Shown one piece after another: positions 38,893 through 47,520 of a stretch of 64,000 bases of DNA (the first letter of the stretch is position 1; every line of letters starts with the position of its first letter). The DNA comes from Xanthobacteraceae bacterium (lineage in GTDB: Bacteria > Pseudomonadota > Alphaproteobacteria > Rhizobiales > Xanthobacteraceae). The stretch is taken from the NCBI GenBank assembly GCA_019752575.1, contig JAIELW010000013.1, positions 208,573 to 272,572 on the forward strand, read 5' to 3'. Under the pieces are notes generated by a model. The model was not told the DNA's origin. It saw only the letters and a program-made list of their open reading frames with translations, and did no database searches. The position numbers and the translations under genes were made by a program.

Positions 38893-38912
38893 CTTTCCAG
38901 GCTAATTCGTTT

Positions 38913-39167
38913 TTAGTGGACGCTGACGGTGTCGAGCTCGTGCTCGCGCGCGTTTGCGAGCGCAGCTTCGCGGCTGTCGGTTACGATGATCGGTGTGCCG
39001 TCCGCGGCATGCAGCGAAAACAGCTTCATACCGGGGGCCATCAAGGGCGCCTGCGGGAATAGCGTCTTCACCTCTTCCGATTTGATTTCGCGCACGTAAG
39101 CGACCTGGCCGCCGCCGAGCACGGCGAAAGCCTCGGGAGTGAGGACGGTTTCGTTGTGGTTCGTCAT
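38913..39167 (-). CDS. DUF1150 family protein
   Basis: An 84-residue protein with the family pattern of a compact N-terminal GGGQVAYVREI segment and the ending GTPIIVTDSREAALANA. The function is unknown. It starts 15 bases after hsp20 on the same strand, a pairing that I recall as common in this order. It therefore probably shares the heat-shock promoter and leader of hsp20. Confidence 0.87.
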   Translation of the reverse strand: MTNHNETVLTPEAFAVLGGGQVAYVREIKSEEVKTLFPQAPLMAPGMKLFSLHAADGTPIIVTDSREAALANAREHELDTVSVH

Positions 39168-39182
39168 CTTCGTACTCCTTCC

Positions 39183-39617
39183 TTACTTCGCGCCGCCGTT
39201 CGAGATTTCGACCCGGCGTGCCTGGCTCACCCGTTCGGGGCGTTCCAGATCGACGGACAGGAGTCCGTCGCGCAAATCCGCGCCGACCACTTCGATGCCG
39301 TCGGCGAGGACGAAAGTGCGCTGGAACTGCCGCGCTGCGATTCCGCGATGGAGATATTCGCGTTCTGCGGAATCGTCCTGCTGCCGGCCGCGGATCGTGA
39401 GTTCCTTCTGCTCGACGGTGATGTCGATCTCGTCGCGGGAAAAACCCGCGACCGCCAAAGTGATCCGAAGCCGTTCGGCCTTGCCTTCCGAAGCAACCAG
39501 TCTTTCGATGTTGTAGGGCGGGTAGCCGTCCGCCGCCTTCGAGGCGCGGTCGAGCGCACGCTCGATCTGGTCGAAGCCGAGCAAGAACGGGCTCGAAAGC
39601 GATTGAATGCGCGACAT
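39183..39617 (-). CDS. Small heat-shock protein (Hsp20/alpha-crystallin)
   Basis: Hsp20 proteins hold unfolding proteins in a soluble state until DnaK refolds them. The 144-residue protein has a short N-terminal arm (MSRIQSLSSPFLLGFDQIER) and an alpha-crystallin domain (about 35-130), with the YPPYNIER strand, LRITLAVAGF, and LLSVDLERP near the end. I chose the ATG at 39617, which follows GAGGG by 7 bases; the open frame further upstream covers what looks like its untranslated leader. That leader shows an RpoH-type promoter and three hairpins resembling a ROSE thermometer. Confidence 0.96.
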   Translation of the reverse strand: MSRIQSLSSPFLLGFDQIERALDRASKAADGYPPYNIERLVASEGKAERLRITLAVAGFSRDEIDITVEQKELTIRGRQQDDSAEREYLHRGIAARQFQRTFVLADGIEVVGADLRDGLLSVDLERPERVSQARRVEISNGGAK

Positions 39618-39700
39618 AAGCAAAGCCCTCGTTCCAAGCGACTTTGTGGTTGGGCCCAGATTTGGCGCCCAAAGCCGGAAACGATCGCCGCCTCCGGCTC
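39618..39700 (-). promoter_or_regulatory. Candidate ROSE-type RNA thermometer in the hsp20 leader
   Basis: Three adjacent hairpins fill the predicted leader (minus strand, 5' to 3'). I is AGCCGGA/TCCGGCT (39699-39673). II is TTGGGC/GCCCAA (39672-39650). III is CAAAG/CTTTG enclosing CGCTT/GAGGG (39646-39621). Hairpin III places the ribosome binding site GAGGG opposite a UCGCU sequence, with a G opposite a G. This is the hallmark of the ROSE family, which melts on heating to allow translation. The ATG follows 3 bases later. Folding was judged by eye. Confidence 0.6.
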
Positions 39701-39705
39701 CCTCC

Positions 39706-39734
39706 ATATGGGAACCGGCAAGGGCGCATTCAAG
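39706..39734 (-). promoter_or_regulatory. Candidate RpoH (sigma-32) promoter of hsp20
   Basis: On the minus strand CTTG (39734-39731) is followed after 18 bases by CCCATAT (39712-39706), one base different from the CYTATNT consensus. The spacing is the same as in the dnaK promoter of this window. The start point expected 6-8 bases downstream falls exactly at the first hairpin of the leader. Confidence 0.55.
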
Positions 39735-39950
39735 CGGCGGAAAAGCCGCGCGTCTTCAGGTTGTTAGTGGTGACGGAAAATTCGTCCGGGCTGAGCCGAA
39801 GCGCCGAAGCCGAAGGCCGCGAAGGCTGCGAGGATATAAACGTAGATCACGACGTGAACGTAGCCCGCCTACGTTGCTACGCAACTTCGGCGCGGCAGCC
39901 TTCGCTACGAAATGGCTTGCCGAGCCGTAGCGGCCGAAGGCCGCGAAGGC
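39735..39950. other. Gene-free stretch with repeats between hsp20 promoter and tRNA-Ala
   Basis: I find no gene here. The stretch holds one copy of the 20-base sequence GCCGAAGGCCGCGAAGGCTG at 39809-39828; the second copy is at 39933-39952 and touches the tRNA-Ala 3' end. It also has a small perfect hairpin ACGTAG/CTACGT (39858-39874), and a GCAGCCTTCGC that is the reverse complement of part of the repeat. Confidence 0.7.

Positions 39951-39952
<2 letters not shown>
39933..39952. repeat. 20-base direct repeat at the tRNA-Ala 3' end (copy 2)
   Basis: GCCGAAGGCCGCGAAGGCTG is identical to 39809-39828, 124 bases away. The last two bases overlap the encoded CCA end of tRNA-Ala, so the match lies almost wholly outside the tRNA and does not look like an integrase attachment site. 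Confidence 0.8.
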
Positions 39953-40026
<74 letters not shown>

Positions 40027-40116
40027 ACTGGCCGTCGCCATGCCCGCAAGGGCCGGCTAGGGAACGCGGACAGTCTCTACTGCCAAAAGGCAGAGAAGCC
40101 AACGCGCTTGGTTTTC

Positions 40117-40560
40117 TTAGTTCTCTTCTTCCTTATCGATGCCGTCGCCGATGATGTCGGAGACGTCGCCGCCTTCTTCTTCTTCGTCGGTCACGAGGAA
40201 GGTGTTGTCCTCCTCGTCGTCGCCGCCTTCGACCTCGACATCGTCTTCGGATTCAAGTTCCGGATCCCCTGCGCCCTTCTTGCTCTTGGAGCCGGTCGCT
40301 TCGGCGTCGGCATCCTCGAGCGAAATCACTTCGGCGCCGTCATCGCGCGCATCCGCCTCTTCGGTCTTGGCTGCACCTGCAGCGGTGGCAGCGGCGGCTG
40401 CAGCAGCAGCGGCAGCCGGACGGCCTCCGCGCGTAACCGGCATCACAACCTCATAGATCGCCCCGCATTTCGGGCAGGCGATCGGGTCCTTCGAGAGGTC
40501 GTAGAATTTGGCGCCGCAGCTCTGGCAGACGCGCTTGGTGCCGAGTTCGGGTTTCGCCAC
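40117..40560 (-). CDS. TIGR02300 family protein with zinc ribbon and acidic tail
   Basis: A 147-residue protein of the alphaproteobacterial TIGR02300 family. It starts with AKPELGTKRVCQSCGAKFYD and has four cysteines in two CxxC pairs (CQSC and CPKC), which look like a zinc ribbon. A run of about 13 alanines broken by one threonine follows, and then a very acidic disordered tail. The start is GTG 40560, with AGGAG eight bases upstream. The function is unknown; the layout suggests a nucleic-acid or protein adaptor. Confidence 0.87.
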   Translation of the reverse strand: MAKPELGTKRVCQSCGAKFYDLSKDPIACPKCGAIYEVVMPVTRGGRPAAAAAAAAAATAAGAAKTEEADARDDGAEVISLEDADAEATGSKSKKGAGDPELESEDDVEVEGGDDEEDNTFLVTDEEEEGGDVSDIIGDGIDKEEEN

Positions 40561-40695
40561 GCCGCTCGCTCCTGGAATGACCGTTGGAAAAGGCGGCTTC
40601 ACTTGGACCGCACTCCCAAGCCTGTCAAGGGTGGGAAATCCGCGCGCGAAGGGTTGCGAGACGGCCCGGAACCCCATGTGCTAGGGAGCCCGCGC

Positions 40696-42048
40696 ATGTC
40701 CCGGCCAACCGCCCATACCTCAGGCGCGCTCCCGATGTCGGCCTCGAAAAGTCCGGCGCTTTCGGGCCGTCTGCGTGTGCCCGGCGACAAGTCGATCTCG
40801 CACCGCGCGCTCTTGATCGGCGCCTTGACCGTGGGCCGCACCGAAATCGAGGGCTTGCTCGAAGGCGAGGACGTGATCGCGACTGCGAAAGCCGTGCGCG
40901 CGATGGGGGCTTCTGTGTCGCGTGAGGCCGAGGGCCGCTGGCGCGTGAACGGACTCGGCGTCGGCACGCTCCTGCCGCCGCGCGAGGTGCTCGATTTCGG
41001 CAATGCCGGCACCGGAAGCCGTCTCGCGATGGGTGTTGTCGCCGGTCACCCGTTCGAGGCCGTGTTCGACGGCGACGCGTCGCTCAGAAAACGTCCAATG
41101 CGGCGCATTCTCGATCCGCTGATGCAGATGGGCGCCGAGACCGTGGAGCAGGCCGAAGGCGGCAGACTGCCGCTGCGTCTGCGCGGCGCGCGCGAAGTGA
41201 TTCCGATTACATACGAAACGCCGGTGGCGTCCGCGCAAGTGAAGTCCGCCGTATTGTTGTGCGGACTTTGCGCCGACGGCGAAACCACGGTGATCGAAAA
41301 GGAAGCGACCCGCGACCACACCGAGCGCATGCTTGCGCATTTCGGCGCGGAGGTTTCGGTGACCGGTCACGGCGAGCATGGCCGCAAGATCGTGCTGCGC
41401 GGCAGGCCAGAACTGATCGCCCAGAAAATCGTTGTGCCTTCGGACATTTCCTCGGCGGCGTTTCCTCTTGTTGCGGCGCTGATCGTGCCCGGCTCGGACA
41501 TTATTCTGGAGAACGTGCTTCTGAATCCGCTGCGCGCGGGCCTTGTCGAAACTTTGCGCGAGATGGGCGGAAAAATTGAAGAAGTAAATCGCCGCGAGGA
41601 CGCGGGCGAAATCATCGCCGACCTGCGCGTGCGCCACTCGCAGCTCAAGGGCGTGGAGGTGCCGGCAAGCCGCGCGCCTTCGATGATCGACGAATACATC
41701 GTGCTCGCGGTAGCAAGCTCCTTCGCCCAAGGCGAGACGCGTATGCGCGGGCTCTCCGAGTTGCGCGTGAAGGAATCCGACCGCCTTGCTGCGACGGCAG
41801 CGGGGCTGATGGCCAACGGCGTCGATTGCGAAATTTCCGGCGACGATCTGATCGTGCGCGGCAAGGGCGAGACAATGGGCGGGGGTCTCGTCGAGACGCA
41901 TATGGATCATCGTCTTGCGATGGCGTTCCTCGTCATGGGGCTTGCGAGCCAGCAACCGGTCAAGGTCGATGACGGCGCCTTCATCGCGACCAGCTTTCCC
42001 GGCTTCGTCGAAAACATGAATAGGCTCAATGCGGAGATATCGGCGTGA
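40696..42048 (+). CDS. aroA: 3-phosphoshikimate 1-carboxyvinyltransferase (EPSP synthase, class II-like)
   Basis: AroA joins phosphoenolpyruvate to shikimate 3-phosphate on the way to chorismate. The 450-residue protein has VPGDKSISHRAL near residue 30, FGNAGTGSR near 101-109 and RVKESDRL near 355. Overall similarity (LLEGEDVI, TRDHTERML, RAPSMIDEY) is to the class II type represented by Agrobacterium CP4. The residue matching the CP4 tolerance-linked alanine is glycine here (G105). The start at 40696 has AGGGAG upstream. cmk overlaps by 4 bases. Confidence 0.97.
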   Translation: MSRPTAHTSGALPMSASKSPALSGRLRVPGDKSISHRALLIGALTVGRTEIEGLLEGEDVIATAKAVRAMGASVSREAEGRWRVNGLGVGTLLPPREVLDFGNAGTGSRLAMGVVAGHPFEAVFDGDASLRKRPMRRILDPLMQMGAETVEQAEGGRLPLRLRGAREVIPITYETPVASAQVKSAVLLCGLCADGETTVIEKEATRDHTERMLAHFGAEVSVTGHGEHGRKIVLRGRPELIAQKIVVPSDISSAAFPLVAALIVPGSDIILENVLLNPLRAGLVETLREMGGKIEEVNRREDAGEIIADLRVRHSQLKGVEVPASRAPSMIDEYIVLAVASSFAQGETRMRGLSELRVKESDRLAATAAGLMANGVDCEISGDDLIVRGKGETMGGGLVETHMDHRLAMAFLVMGLASQQPVKVDDGAFIATSFPGFVENMNRLNAEISA

Positions 42049-42683
42049 TCATCACGGTCGATGGCCCCGCCGCTTCCGGCAAGGGCACGCTCGCCAAGCG
42101 TCTCGCGAAACACTACGGCCTGCCGCATCTCGATACCGGGCTGCTTTATCGCGGTGTTGGCTATCTGATGCTCCAAGGCAATCACGCACTCGACGATGCC
42201 GCCGCCGCCGCGCGCATCGCACGGGCGCTCGACCTCTCGAAATTCGATCATGAAACGCTTCGGACCGACGCGGTCGGCGAGGCCGCCTCGCTCGTTGCGG
42301 CGATCCCCGGCGTGCGGGCGGCACTCCTGAAGTTGCAGCAGGATTTCGCGCGCCAGCCGGGCGGCGCGGTGCTCGACGGGCGGGACACCGGAACCGTGAT
42401 CGCGCCCGACGCCGACGTGAAACTCTTCGTGACGGCGTCGCCCGAGGAGCGCGCGCGCCGCCGTCACATCGAACTCGCCGCCCGGAAGACCCCGGCCGAA
42501 TATTGCGAAGTCATCGCCGACATCAAAAAGCGCGACGAGCGCGATTCCGGGCGCTCGATTGCCCCTTTAAAACCGGCTTCGGACGCGGTCTTGCTGGATA
42601 CCACCCAACTGGATATAGAGGCCGCGTTCCGGGCGGCCGTTGCAATCGTGGAGGCACCCCGGGCGGGCCGAACGCGACCCTGA
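42045..42683 (+). CDS. cmk: Cytidylate kinase
   Basis: Cmk phosphorylates CMP and dCMP to the diphosphates. The 212-residue P-loop protein has the nucleotide loop GPAASGKGT (5-13), the LDTGLLYRGVGY substrate region and the DGRDTGTVIAPDA and SPEERARRR motifs. The GTG start overlaps the aroA stop (GTGA), so translation is probably coupled; rpsA follows, the common aroA-cmk-rpsA order. A stem AACGCGAC/GTCGCGTT (42671-42693) spans the stop codon, with no T run. Confidence 0.97.
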   Translation: MIITVDGPAASGKGTLAKRLAKHYGLPHLDTGLLYRGVGYLMLQGNHALDDAAAAARIARALDLSKFDHETLRTDAVGEAASLVAAIPGVRAALLKLQQDFARQPGGAVLDGRDTGTVIAPDADVKLFVTASPEERARRRHIELAARKTPAEYCEVIADIKKRDERDSGRSIAPLKPASDAVLLDTTQLDIEAAFRAAVAIVEAPRAGRTRP

Positions 42684-42895
42684 AAGTCGCGTTCCATATC
42701 TGGAGGATCGCCCGCCTTGCTTCCGCGTTAAGGCCAAGAAGTTCCCGGTCCTGAATTCAACATCGTCTTACTTCGCACGGCGAACCCGCGCCGGCTTTGG
42801 CTCATGCTGAAGTTGCTTTGGGCTTTTGGCTCAAGGCCCGTGCGCATTCTAGGCGCAACCCACTCGAACCGGCGCATCTATGTTTAGGAAACGAA

Positions 42896-44605
42896 ATGGC
42901 TAAAGCAGCCGCTGCCGCTACCAAGAACCCGAGCCGCGAAGATTTCGCCGCGATGCTCGAAGAGTCGTTCACCACGAACGACGTGCAGGAAGGTGCCGTC
43001 GTCAAAGGCAAAGTCGTCGGCATCGAAAAGGATATCGCCGTCATCGACATCGGTCTGAAGACCGAAGGCCGCGTGCCGCTCCGCGAATTCGCGGGCCACG
43101 GCCGCACCGCCGACATCAAGATCGGCGACGAAGTCGAAGTCTTCCTCGATCGCGTCGAGAACGCGCTCGGCGAAGCAGTTCTTTCGCGCGACAAGGCGCG
43201 CCGCGAAGAGAGCTGGGGCAAGCTCGAAAAGGCGTTCACCAACAACGAAAAGGTTTCGGGCGTCATCTTCAATTCGGTCAAGGGCGGCTACACCGTCGAT
43301 CTCGACGGCGCGGTGGCCTTCCTGCCGCGTAGCCAAGTGGACATCCGTCCGATCCGCGACGTCGGCCCGCTGATGCACAACCCGCAGCCGTTCCAGATTC
43401 TCAAAATGGATCGCCGCCGCGGCAACATCGTCGTCTCGCGCCGCACGGTGCTGGAAGAAACCCGCGCCGGCCAGCGCCAGGAACTCGTGTCCTCGCTGGA
43501 AGAAGGTCAGGTGATCGACGGCGTCGTGAAGAACATCACCGACTACGGTGCGTTCGTCGATCTCGGCGGCATCGACGGTCTCTTGCACGTCACCGACATC
43601 GCCTGGCGCCGCGTGAACCATCCGACCGATGTGCTCACCATCGGCCAGCAGGTGAAGGTCAAGATCATCAAGATCAACCACGAAACCCACCGCATCTCGC
43701 TCGGCATGAAGCAGTTGCAGGGCGATCCGTGGGAGAATATCGCCGACAAGTTCGTGGTCGGCGCGCGCATGAAGGGCCGCGTCACCAACATCACCGACTA
43801 CGGCGCGTTCGTCGAACTGGAGCCCGGCATCGAAGGTCTCGTTCACGTCTCCGAAATGTCGTGGACCAAGAAGAACGTGCATCCGGGCAAGATCGTCTCG
43901 ACCTCGCAGGAAGTCGAAGTGCAGGTCCTCGAAGTCGATCCGGTCAAGCGCCGCATCTCGCTCGGCCTCAAGCAGACCATGGCGAACCCCTGGGATGCCT
44001 TCGCCGAGAAGCATCCGGTCGGCTCGAATGTCGAAGGCGAAGTGAAGAACAAGACCGAGTTCGGTCTCTTCATCGGCCTCGACGGCGACGTCGATGGCAT
44101 GGTCCATCTCTCCGACCTCGACTGGAATCGTCCGGGCGAGCAGGTGATCGAAGAGTTCAAGAAGGGCGACGTGGTGAAAGCGGTCGTTCTCGACGTCGAC
44201 GTCGAGAAGGAGCGCATCTCGCTCGGCATCAAACAGCTCGAAGGCGATCCGTTCGCGGAAGCCGGCGATCTCAAGAAGGGCGCGGTCGTAACCTGCGAAG
44301 TGACCGCGGTGAACGACGGCGGCATCGAAGTGAAGATCGTCGATACCGACATGACCGCCTTTATCAAGCGCTCGGATCTCGCGCGCGACCGCAACGATCA
44401 GCGTCCCGAGCGTTTCGCGGTCGGCGAGAAGGTCGATGCCCGCGTGACCCTGTTCGACAAGAAGGCCCGCAAGGTCGGCGTGTCGATCAAGGCGCTCGAA
44501 ATCGCCGAAGAGAAGGAGGCCGTCGCGCAATACGGTTCCTCCGACTCGGGCGCGACCTTGGGCGATATCCTCGGCACCGCGCTGAAGCAGCGGGACGGCA
44601 AATAA
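42896..44605 (+). CDS. rpsA: 30S ribosomal protein S1
   Basis: S1 binds mRNA upstream of start codons and helps unfold it on the 30S subunit. The 569-residue protein carries six S1 (OB-fold) repeats; VVKNITDYGAFVDL and VTNITDYGAFVEL mark repeats 3 and 4. I chose the ATG at 42896 with AGGAA upstream, giving MAKAAAAATKNPSRED; the open frame extends 33 codons further but matches nothing. The 212 bases before it hold no gene. A strong terminator follows at 44638-44675. Confidence 0.98.
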   Translation: MAKAAAAATKNPSREDFAAMLEESFTTNDVQEGAVVKGKVVGIEKDIAVIDIGLKTEGRVPLREFAGHGRTADIKIGDEVEVFLDRVENALGEAVLSRDKARREESWGKLEKAFTNNEKVSGVIFNSVKGGYTVDLDGAVAFLPRSQVDIRPIRDVGPLMHNPQPFQILKMDRRRGNIVVSRRTVLEETRAGQRQELVSSLEEGQVIDGVVKNITDYGAFVDLGGIDGLLHVTDIAWRRVNHPTDVLTIGQQVKVKIIKINHETHRISLGMKQLQGDPWENIADKFVVGARMKGRVTNITDYGAFVELEPGIEGLVHVSEMSWTKKNVHPGKIVSTSQEVEVQVLEVDPVKRRISLGLKQTMANPWDAFAEKHPVGSNVEGEVKNKTEFGLFIGLDGDVDGMVHLSDLDWNRPGEQVIEEFKKGDVVKAVVLDVDVEKERISLGIKQLEGDPFAEAGDLKKGAVVTCEVTAVNDGGIEVKIVDTDMTAFIKRSDLARDRNDQRPERFAVGEKVDARVTLFDKKARKVGVSIKALEIAEEKEAVAQYGSSDSGATLGDILGTALKQRDGK

Positions 44606-44637
44606 GCCCCTCTCGCTCCTGACTTGGCAAACGGCTT

Positions 44638-44675
44638 GTTAACGGCGGACCAAAATCCGCCGTTAACTGCTTTTT
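44638..44675 (+). terminator. Intrinsic terminator after rpsA
   Basis: A perfect 12-bp stem, GTTAACGGCGGA (44638-44649) and TCCGCCGTTAAC (44656-44667), with a six-base loop. TGCTTTTT follows. It ends the aroA-cmk-rpsA transcript. Confidence 0.9.
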
Positions 44676-44739
44676 GAGTGGCGTGGAATGGAATCGCGGG
44701 GCATAGACCCCGCAGGTTCGCTGGATACGGAGAAAGCGC

Positions 44740-45714
44740 ATGTCTCTCGATGTAGATCAGGCAATCGACCGCCGCCGCATGCGGCGCAAGGTGACGTTCT
44801 GGCGGGTGTTCGCCGTGGGCGCGGTACTGCTCGCGGCGGCAGGGCTGCTCGCAGGGATCGGCGGTTCGAATTACATCGAAAAATCGAGCGCGCATGTCGC
44901 GCGGGTCACGATCGGCGGGCTCATCCGCAACGACCGCGAACGCGTGAAGATGTTCGACGAGATCGAAAAGTCGGGCGCCAAAGCCGTGCTCATCATCATC
45001 GACAGCCCCGGCGGCACCGTCACGGGCTCGGAGCAGCTCTATAAATCGCTGCGCAAGCTCTCGGAAAAGAAGACCGTACTCGCGGTGGTCGAAGGCTCGG
45101 CGGCGTCTGGCGCCTATATCGCGGCGATGGGAGCCGAGCGCATCTTCGCGCCGAGGAGCGCGATCATCGGCTCGATCGGCGTGATCTTCCAGTATCCGAA
45201 TTTCCATCAATTGCTCACGAAAATCGGCGTCGATGTGGAGTCGATCAAGTCCTCGCCGCTCAAGGCTTCGCCGAACGGGCTCGAGCCAACCTCGCCGGAA
45301 GCGAAAGCCGCCGTCGCTTCGCTCGTCGCCGACAGCTATGGCTGGTTCAAGGAACTCGTCAAAGAACGCCGCACGCTCGATAATGCGACGTTGACGAAAG
45401 TTTCCGACGGCCGCGTCTTCACCGCGGCCCAGGCGCTGCCCTTGAAGCTGATCGACGAGATCGGCGACGAGAAGACCGCGCGCCAGTGGTTAGCTAAGAA
45501 CAAGAACGTGGCGGAGGATTTGACGACCCGCGACTGGCGCGTGCGGACCGCGGGCTCGGAATTCCGCTGGCTTGGCGCGATTGCGTCCGTGATCGAGTTC
45601 GCGGGTTTCGCGACACTCGCCTCCGCGATTTCGAACGACGCAGTATTGCGCGCCGCAGCGAGCGCGCAGCTTGACGGCCTATTGGCGCTCTGGCACCCTC
45701 AATTGCGTAATTGA
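44740..45714 (+). CDS. sppA: Signal peptide peptidase SppA
   Basis: SppA is an inner-membrane serine protease that degrades left-over signal peptides. The 324-residue protein is the short single-domain form with one N-terminal membrane segment (about 20-42). The catalytic serine is S123 in [10 protein letters not shown], and the lysine is in the SIKSSPLK region (K170 or K175). IIDSPGGTV near 86 is the oxyanion motif. The start is 65 bases after the rpsA terminator; ihfB follows. Confidence 0.95.
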   Translation: MSLDVDQAIDRRRMRRKVTFWRVFAVGAVLLAAAGLLAGIGGSNYIEKSSAHVARVTIGGLIRNDRERVKMFDEIEKSGAKAVLIIIDSPGGTVTGSEQLYKSLRKLSEKKTVLAVVEGSAASGAYIAAMGAERIFAPRSAIIGSIGVIFQYPNFHQLLTKIGVDVESIKSSPLKASPNGLEPTSPEAKAAVASLVADSYGWFKELVKERRTLDNATLTKVSDGRVFTAAQALPLKLIDEIGDEKTARQWLAKNKNVAEDLTTRDWRVRTAGSEFRWLGAIASVIEFAGFATLASAISNDAVLRAAASAQLDGLLALWHPQLRN

Positions 45715-45806
45715 TAGCTGGCGCAACTCATTTTGATCGTTCGGCTTTTCGCGTTTTAGCCGGACGATTTTTTGAACTCGAAGAGCGGCGGGCCAACAAT
45801 TTGTCG

Positions 45807-46103
45807 ATGATCAAATCCGAACTCGTGCAACGGATCGCGACCGCGAACCCGCACTTGTATCAGCGCGACGTCGAGAACATTGTCGATGCCATCCTGGACG
45901 AGATTACGCTGGCACTCGCGCGCGGCGACCGCGTCGAATTGCGCGGCTTCGGCGCGTTTTCGGTGAAGAACCGTCCCGCACGCCTGGGCCGCAATCCGCG
46001 TACCGGTGCGCAGGTCAAGGTCCAGGAAAAGGTCGTGCCCTATTTCAAGACCGGCAAGGAAATGCGCGATCGCCTGAACAAGCCGCGCACGCCCGCGAAA
46101 TAA
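45807..46103 (+). CDS. ihfB: Integration host factor beta subunit
   Basis: IHF-beta with IHF-alpha bends DNA sharply at specific sites for recombination and sigma-54 promoter activation, relevant here because rpoN is in the same window. The 98-residue HU-family protein has [23 protein letters not shown] and the DNA-inserting arm [11 protein letters not shown] with its proline after RN. I chose the ATG at 45807 for the standard MIKSELV start. Confidence 0.97.
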   Translation: MIKSELVQRIATANPHLYQRDVENIVDAILDEITLALARGDRVELRGFGAFSVKNRPARLGRNPRTGAQVKVQEKVVPYFKTGKEMRDRLNKPRTPAK

Positions 46104-46154
46104 GAACACGAAATAGATTTGTCTTTTTCGCTGCAACGTCCCGGAGCCGCCTGA

Positions 46155-46505
46155 ATGCGAAAGCTTCTGCGCTGGCTGGTTCTCGTCCCGCTCGCCGTTC
46201 TTCTGGTGCTGCTCGCGGTCGCGAACCGCGCGCCGGTGACTCTGTCGCTCGATCCGTTCTCGCGCGAGGCACCGGCCTTCGCCTTCACGCTTCCCTTGTT
46301 CGTCGCACTGTTGCTTGCGGTCGCGGTGGGTGTCGTGATCGGCGGAATTGCCGCCGGAATCGGCCGCCTGCGTTGGCGCTACCGCGCGCGGAAAGCGGAA
46401 CGCGAGGCCGAGAAACTCACCGCCGAGAACGAAGCCTTCTTTCGCGCCACCGCTTCGCGCGAGCGTGAAACCGAAGCGTCGCGCGAGATTGCGCTCCGTC
46501 AGTAA
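46155..46505 (+). CDS. LapA-like (DUF1049) membrane protein
   Basis: A 116-residue protein with two hydrophobic segments (about 4-22 and 44-70) followed by a charged coiled-coil-like tail, the LapA/DUF1049 layout. In E. coli LapA works with LapB in lipopolysaccharide assembly control; no lapB is seen here. It sits between ihfB and an ornithine cyclodeaminase homologue whose ATG follows its stop directly. Confidence 0.75.
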   Translation: MRKLLRWLVLVPLAVLLVLLAVANRAPVTLSLDPFSREAPAFAFTLPLFVALLLAVAVGVVIGGIAAGIGRLRWRYRARKAEREAEKLTAENEAFFRATASRERETEASREIALRQ

Positions 46506-47465
46506 ATGTCAGCCGGTAAACTTCGTTACGTCTCCGCGGAAGAAATCGATTCCACGCTCGATTTTCCGCCGCTGATCGATGCGCTGCATGCCGCGTTTTG
46601 CGCGGACATCGAAACGCCGCTCCGCCATCATCACCCGATCGCACGCGAGGACGGCGAGGCCGCGCTTCTTCTGATGCCGGCCTGGACGAAAGAAAAAGAC
46701 GGCGCCTTTCTCGGGACCAAGACCGTCACCGTATTCCCCGGCAATCTTGCGAAGGGTCTCGGCTCGGTCGCAGGCACCTATCTTCTGATGTCCGGCGATA
46801 CCGGCGAGCCGCTCGTCGCCATCGACGGGCATCGGCTCACGCTCTGGCGCACGGCGGCGGCATCCGCGCTGGCTGCGAAATATCTCGCGCGCGAAGACGC
46901 TTCGCATCTGCTTCTGATCGGCGCGGGGGCGCTCGCGCCTTATCTCGCACGCGCGCATGCGGCCGTGCGTCCGATCAAAAAGGTCTCGATCTGGAATCGC
47001 ACGCCTGAACGCGCGAAAGCTCTGGCCGAAGAACTTTCGGGCGATGCCTTTAAAACCGAAATTGTGAGCGATGTTGAGAGTGCTGCGCGCGAAGCCGACA
47101 TCGTCACTTGCATTACGCTATCGCAAACTCCGGTGCTCGAAGGCGAATGGCTTAAACCCGGCGTGCATATCGACCTGGTCGGCGCCTTCCGTCCGAGCGC
47201 ACGCGAAGCGGACGACGCGGCGATCAAGCGCTCCCGCATCTATGTCGATACCCGGCGCGGCGCGCTGAAAGAGGCGGGCGATATCGTGATGCCGATGGCT
47301 GCCGGGATTCTCAAGGAAAGCGATGTGCAGGGCGATCTGTTCGACCTCTGCCGCGGGCAGGCGAAGGGCCGCGGGACCGTCTCCGAAATCACACTTTTCA
47401 AGTCGGTCGGCACCGCGATCGAGGATCTGGCCGCCGCCATGCTGGTCTGGAAGAAGCTCGCTTAA
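46506..47465 (+). CDS. Ornithine cyclodeaminase/mu-crystallin family protein
   Basis: A 319-residue Rossmann-type protein of the OCD/mu-crystallin family, with an NAD-binding region LLIGAGALAPYLARAH (about 137-152) and TKTVTVFPGN near 72. Members include ornithine cyclodeaminase, alanine dehydrogenase and ketimine reductase; which reaction applies here cannot be read from the sequence. The ATG follows the preceding stop without a gap, and trpF is 55 bases downstream. Confidence 0.88.
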   Translation: MSAGKLRYVSAEEIDSTLDFPPLIDALHAAFCADIETPLRHHHPIAREDGEAALLLMPAWTKEKDGAFLGTKTVTVFPGNLAKGLGSVAGTYLLMSGDTGEPLVAIDGHRLTLWRTAAASALAAKYLAREDASHLLLIGAGALAPYLARAHAAVRPIKKVSIWNRTPERAKALAEELSGDAFKTEIVSDVESAAREADIVTCITLSQTPVLEGEWLKPGVHIDLVGAFRPSAREADDAAIKRSRIYVDTRRGALKEAGDIVMPMAAGILKESDVQGDLFDLCRGQAKGRGTVSEITLFKSVGTAIEDLAAAMLVWKKLA

Positions 47466-47520
47466 GGCGGCCGTATCCTAAAAGTGGACAGGACCGGCAG
47501 CCCGTGGCATCGGAAGCGCC

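Noticed and set aside
42671-42693. Intrinsic terminator after cmk
   Set aside because: The AACGCGAC/GTCGCGTT stem spans the cmk stop but has no following T run, and rpsA lies just downstream.
42884-44530. 548-codon open frame on the minus strand across rpsA
   Set aside because: Repetitive S1 codons read backwards give a long open frame. The sense strand is clearly S1.
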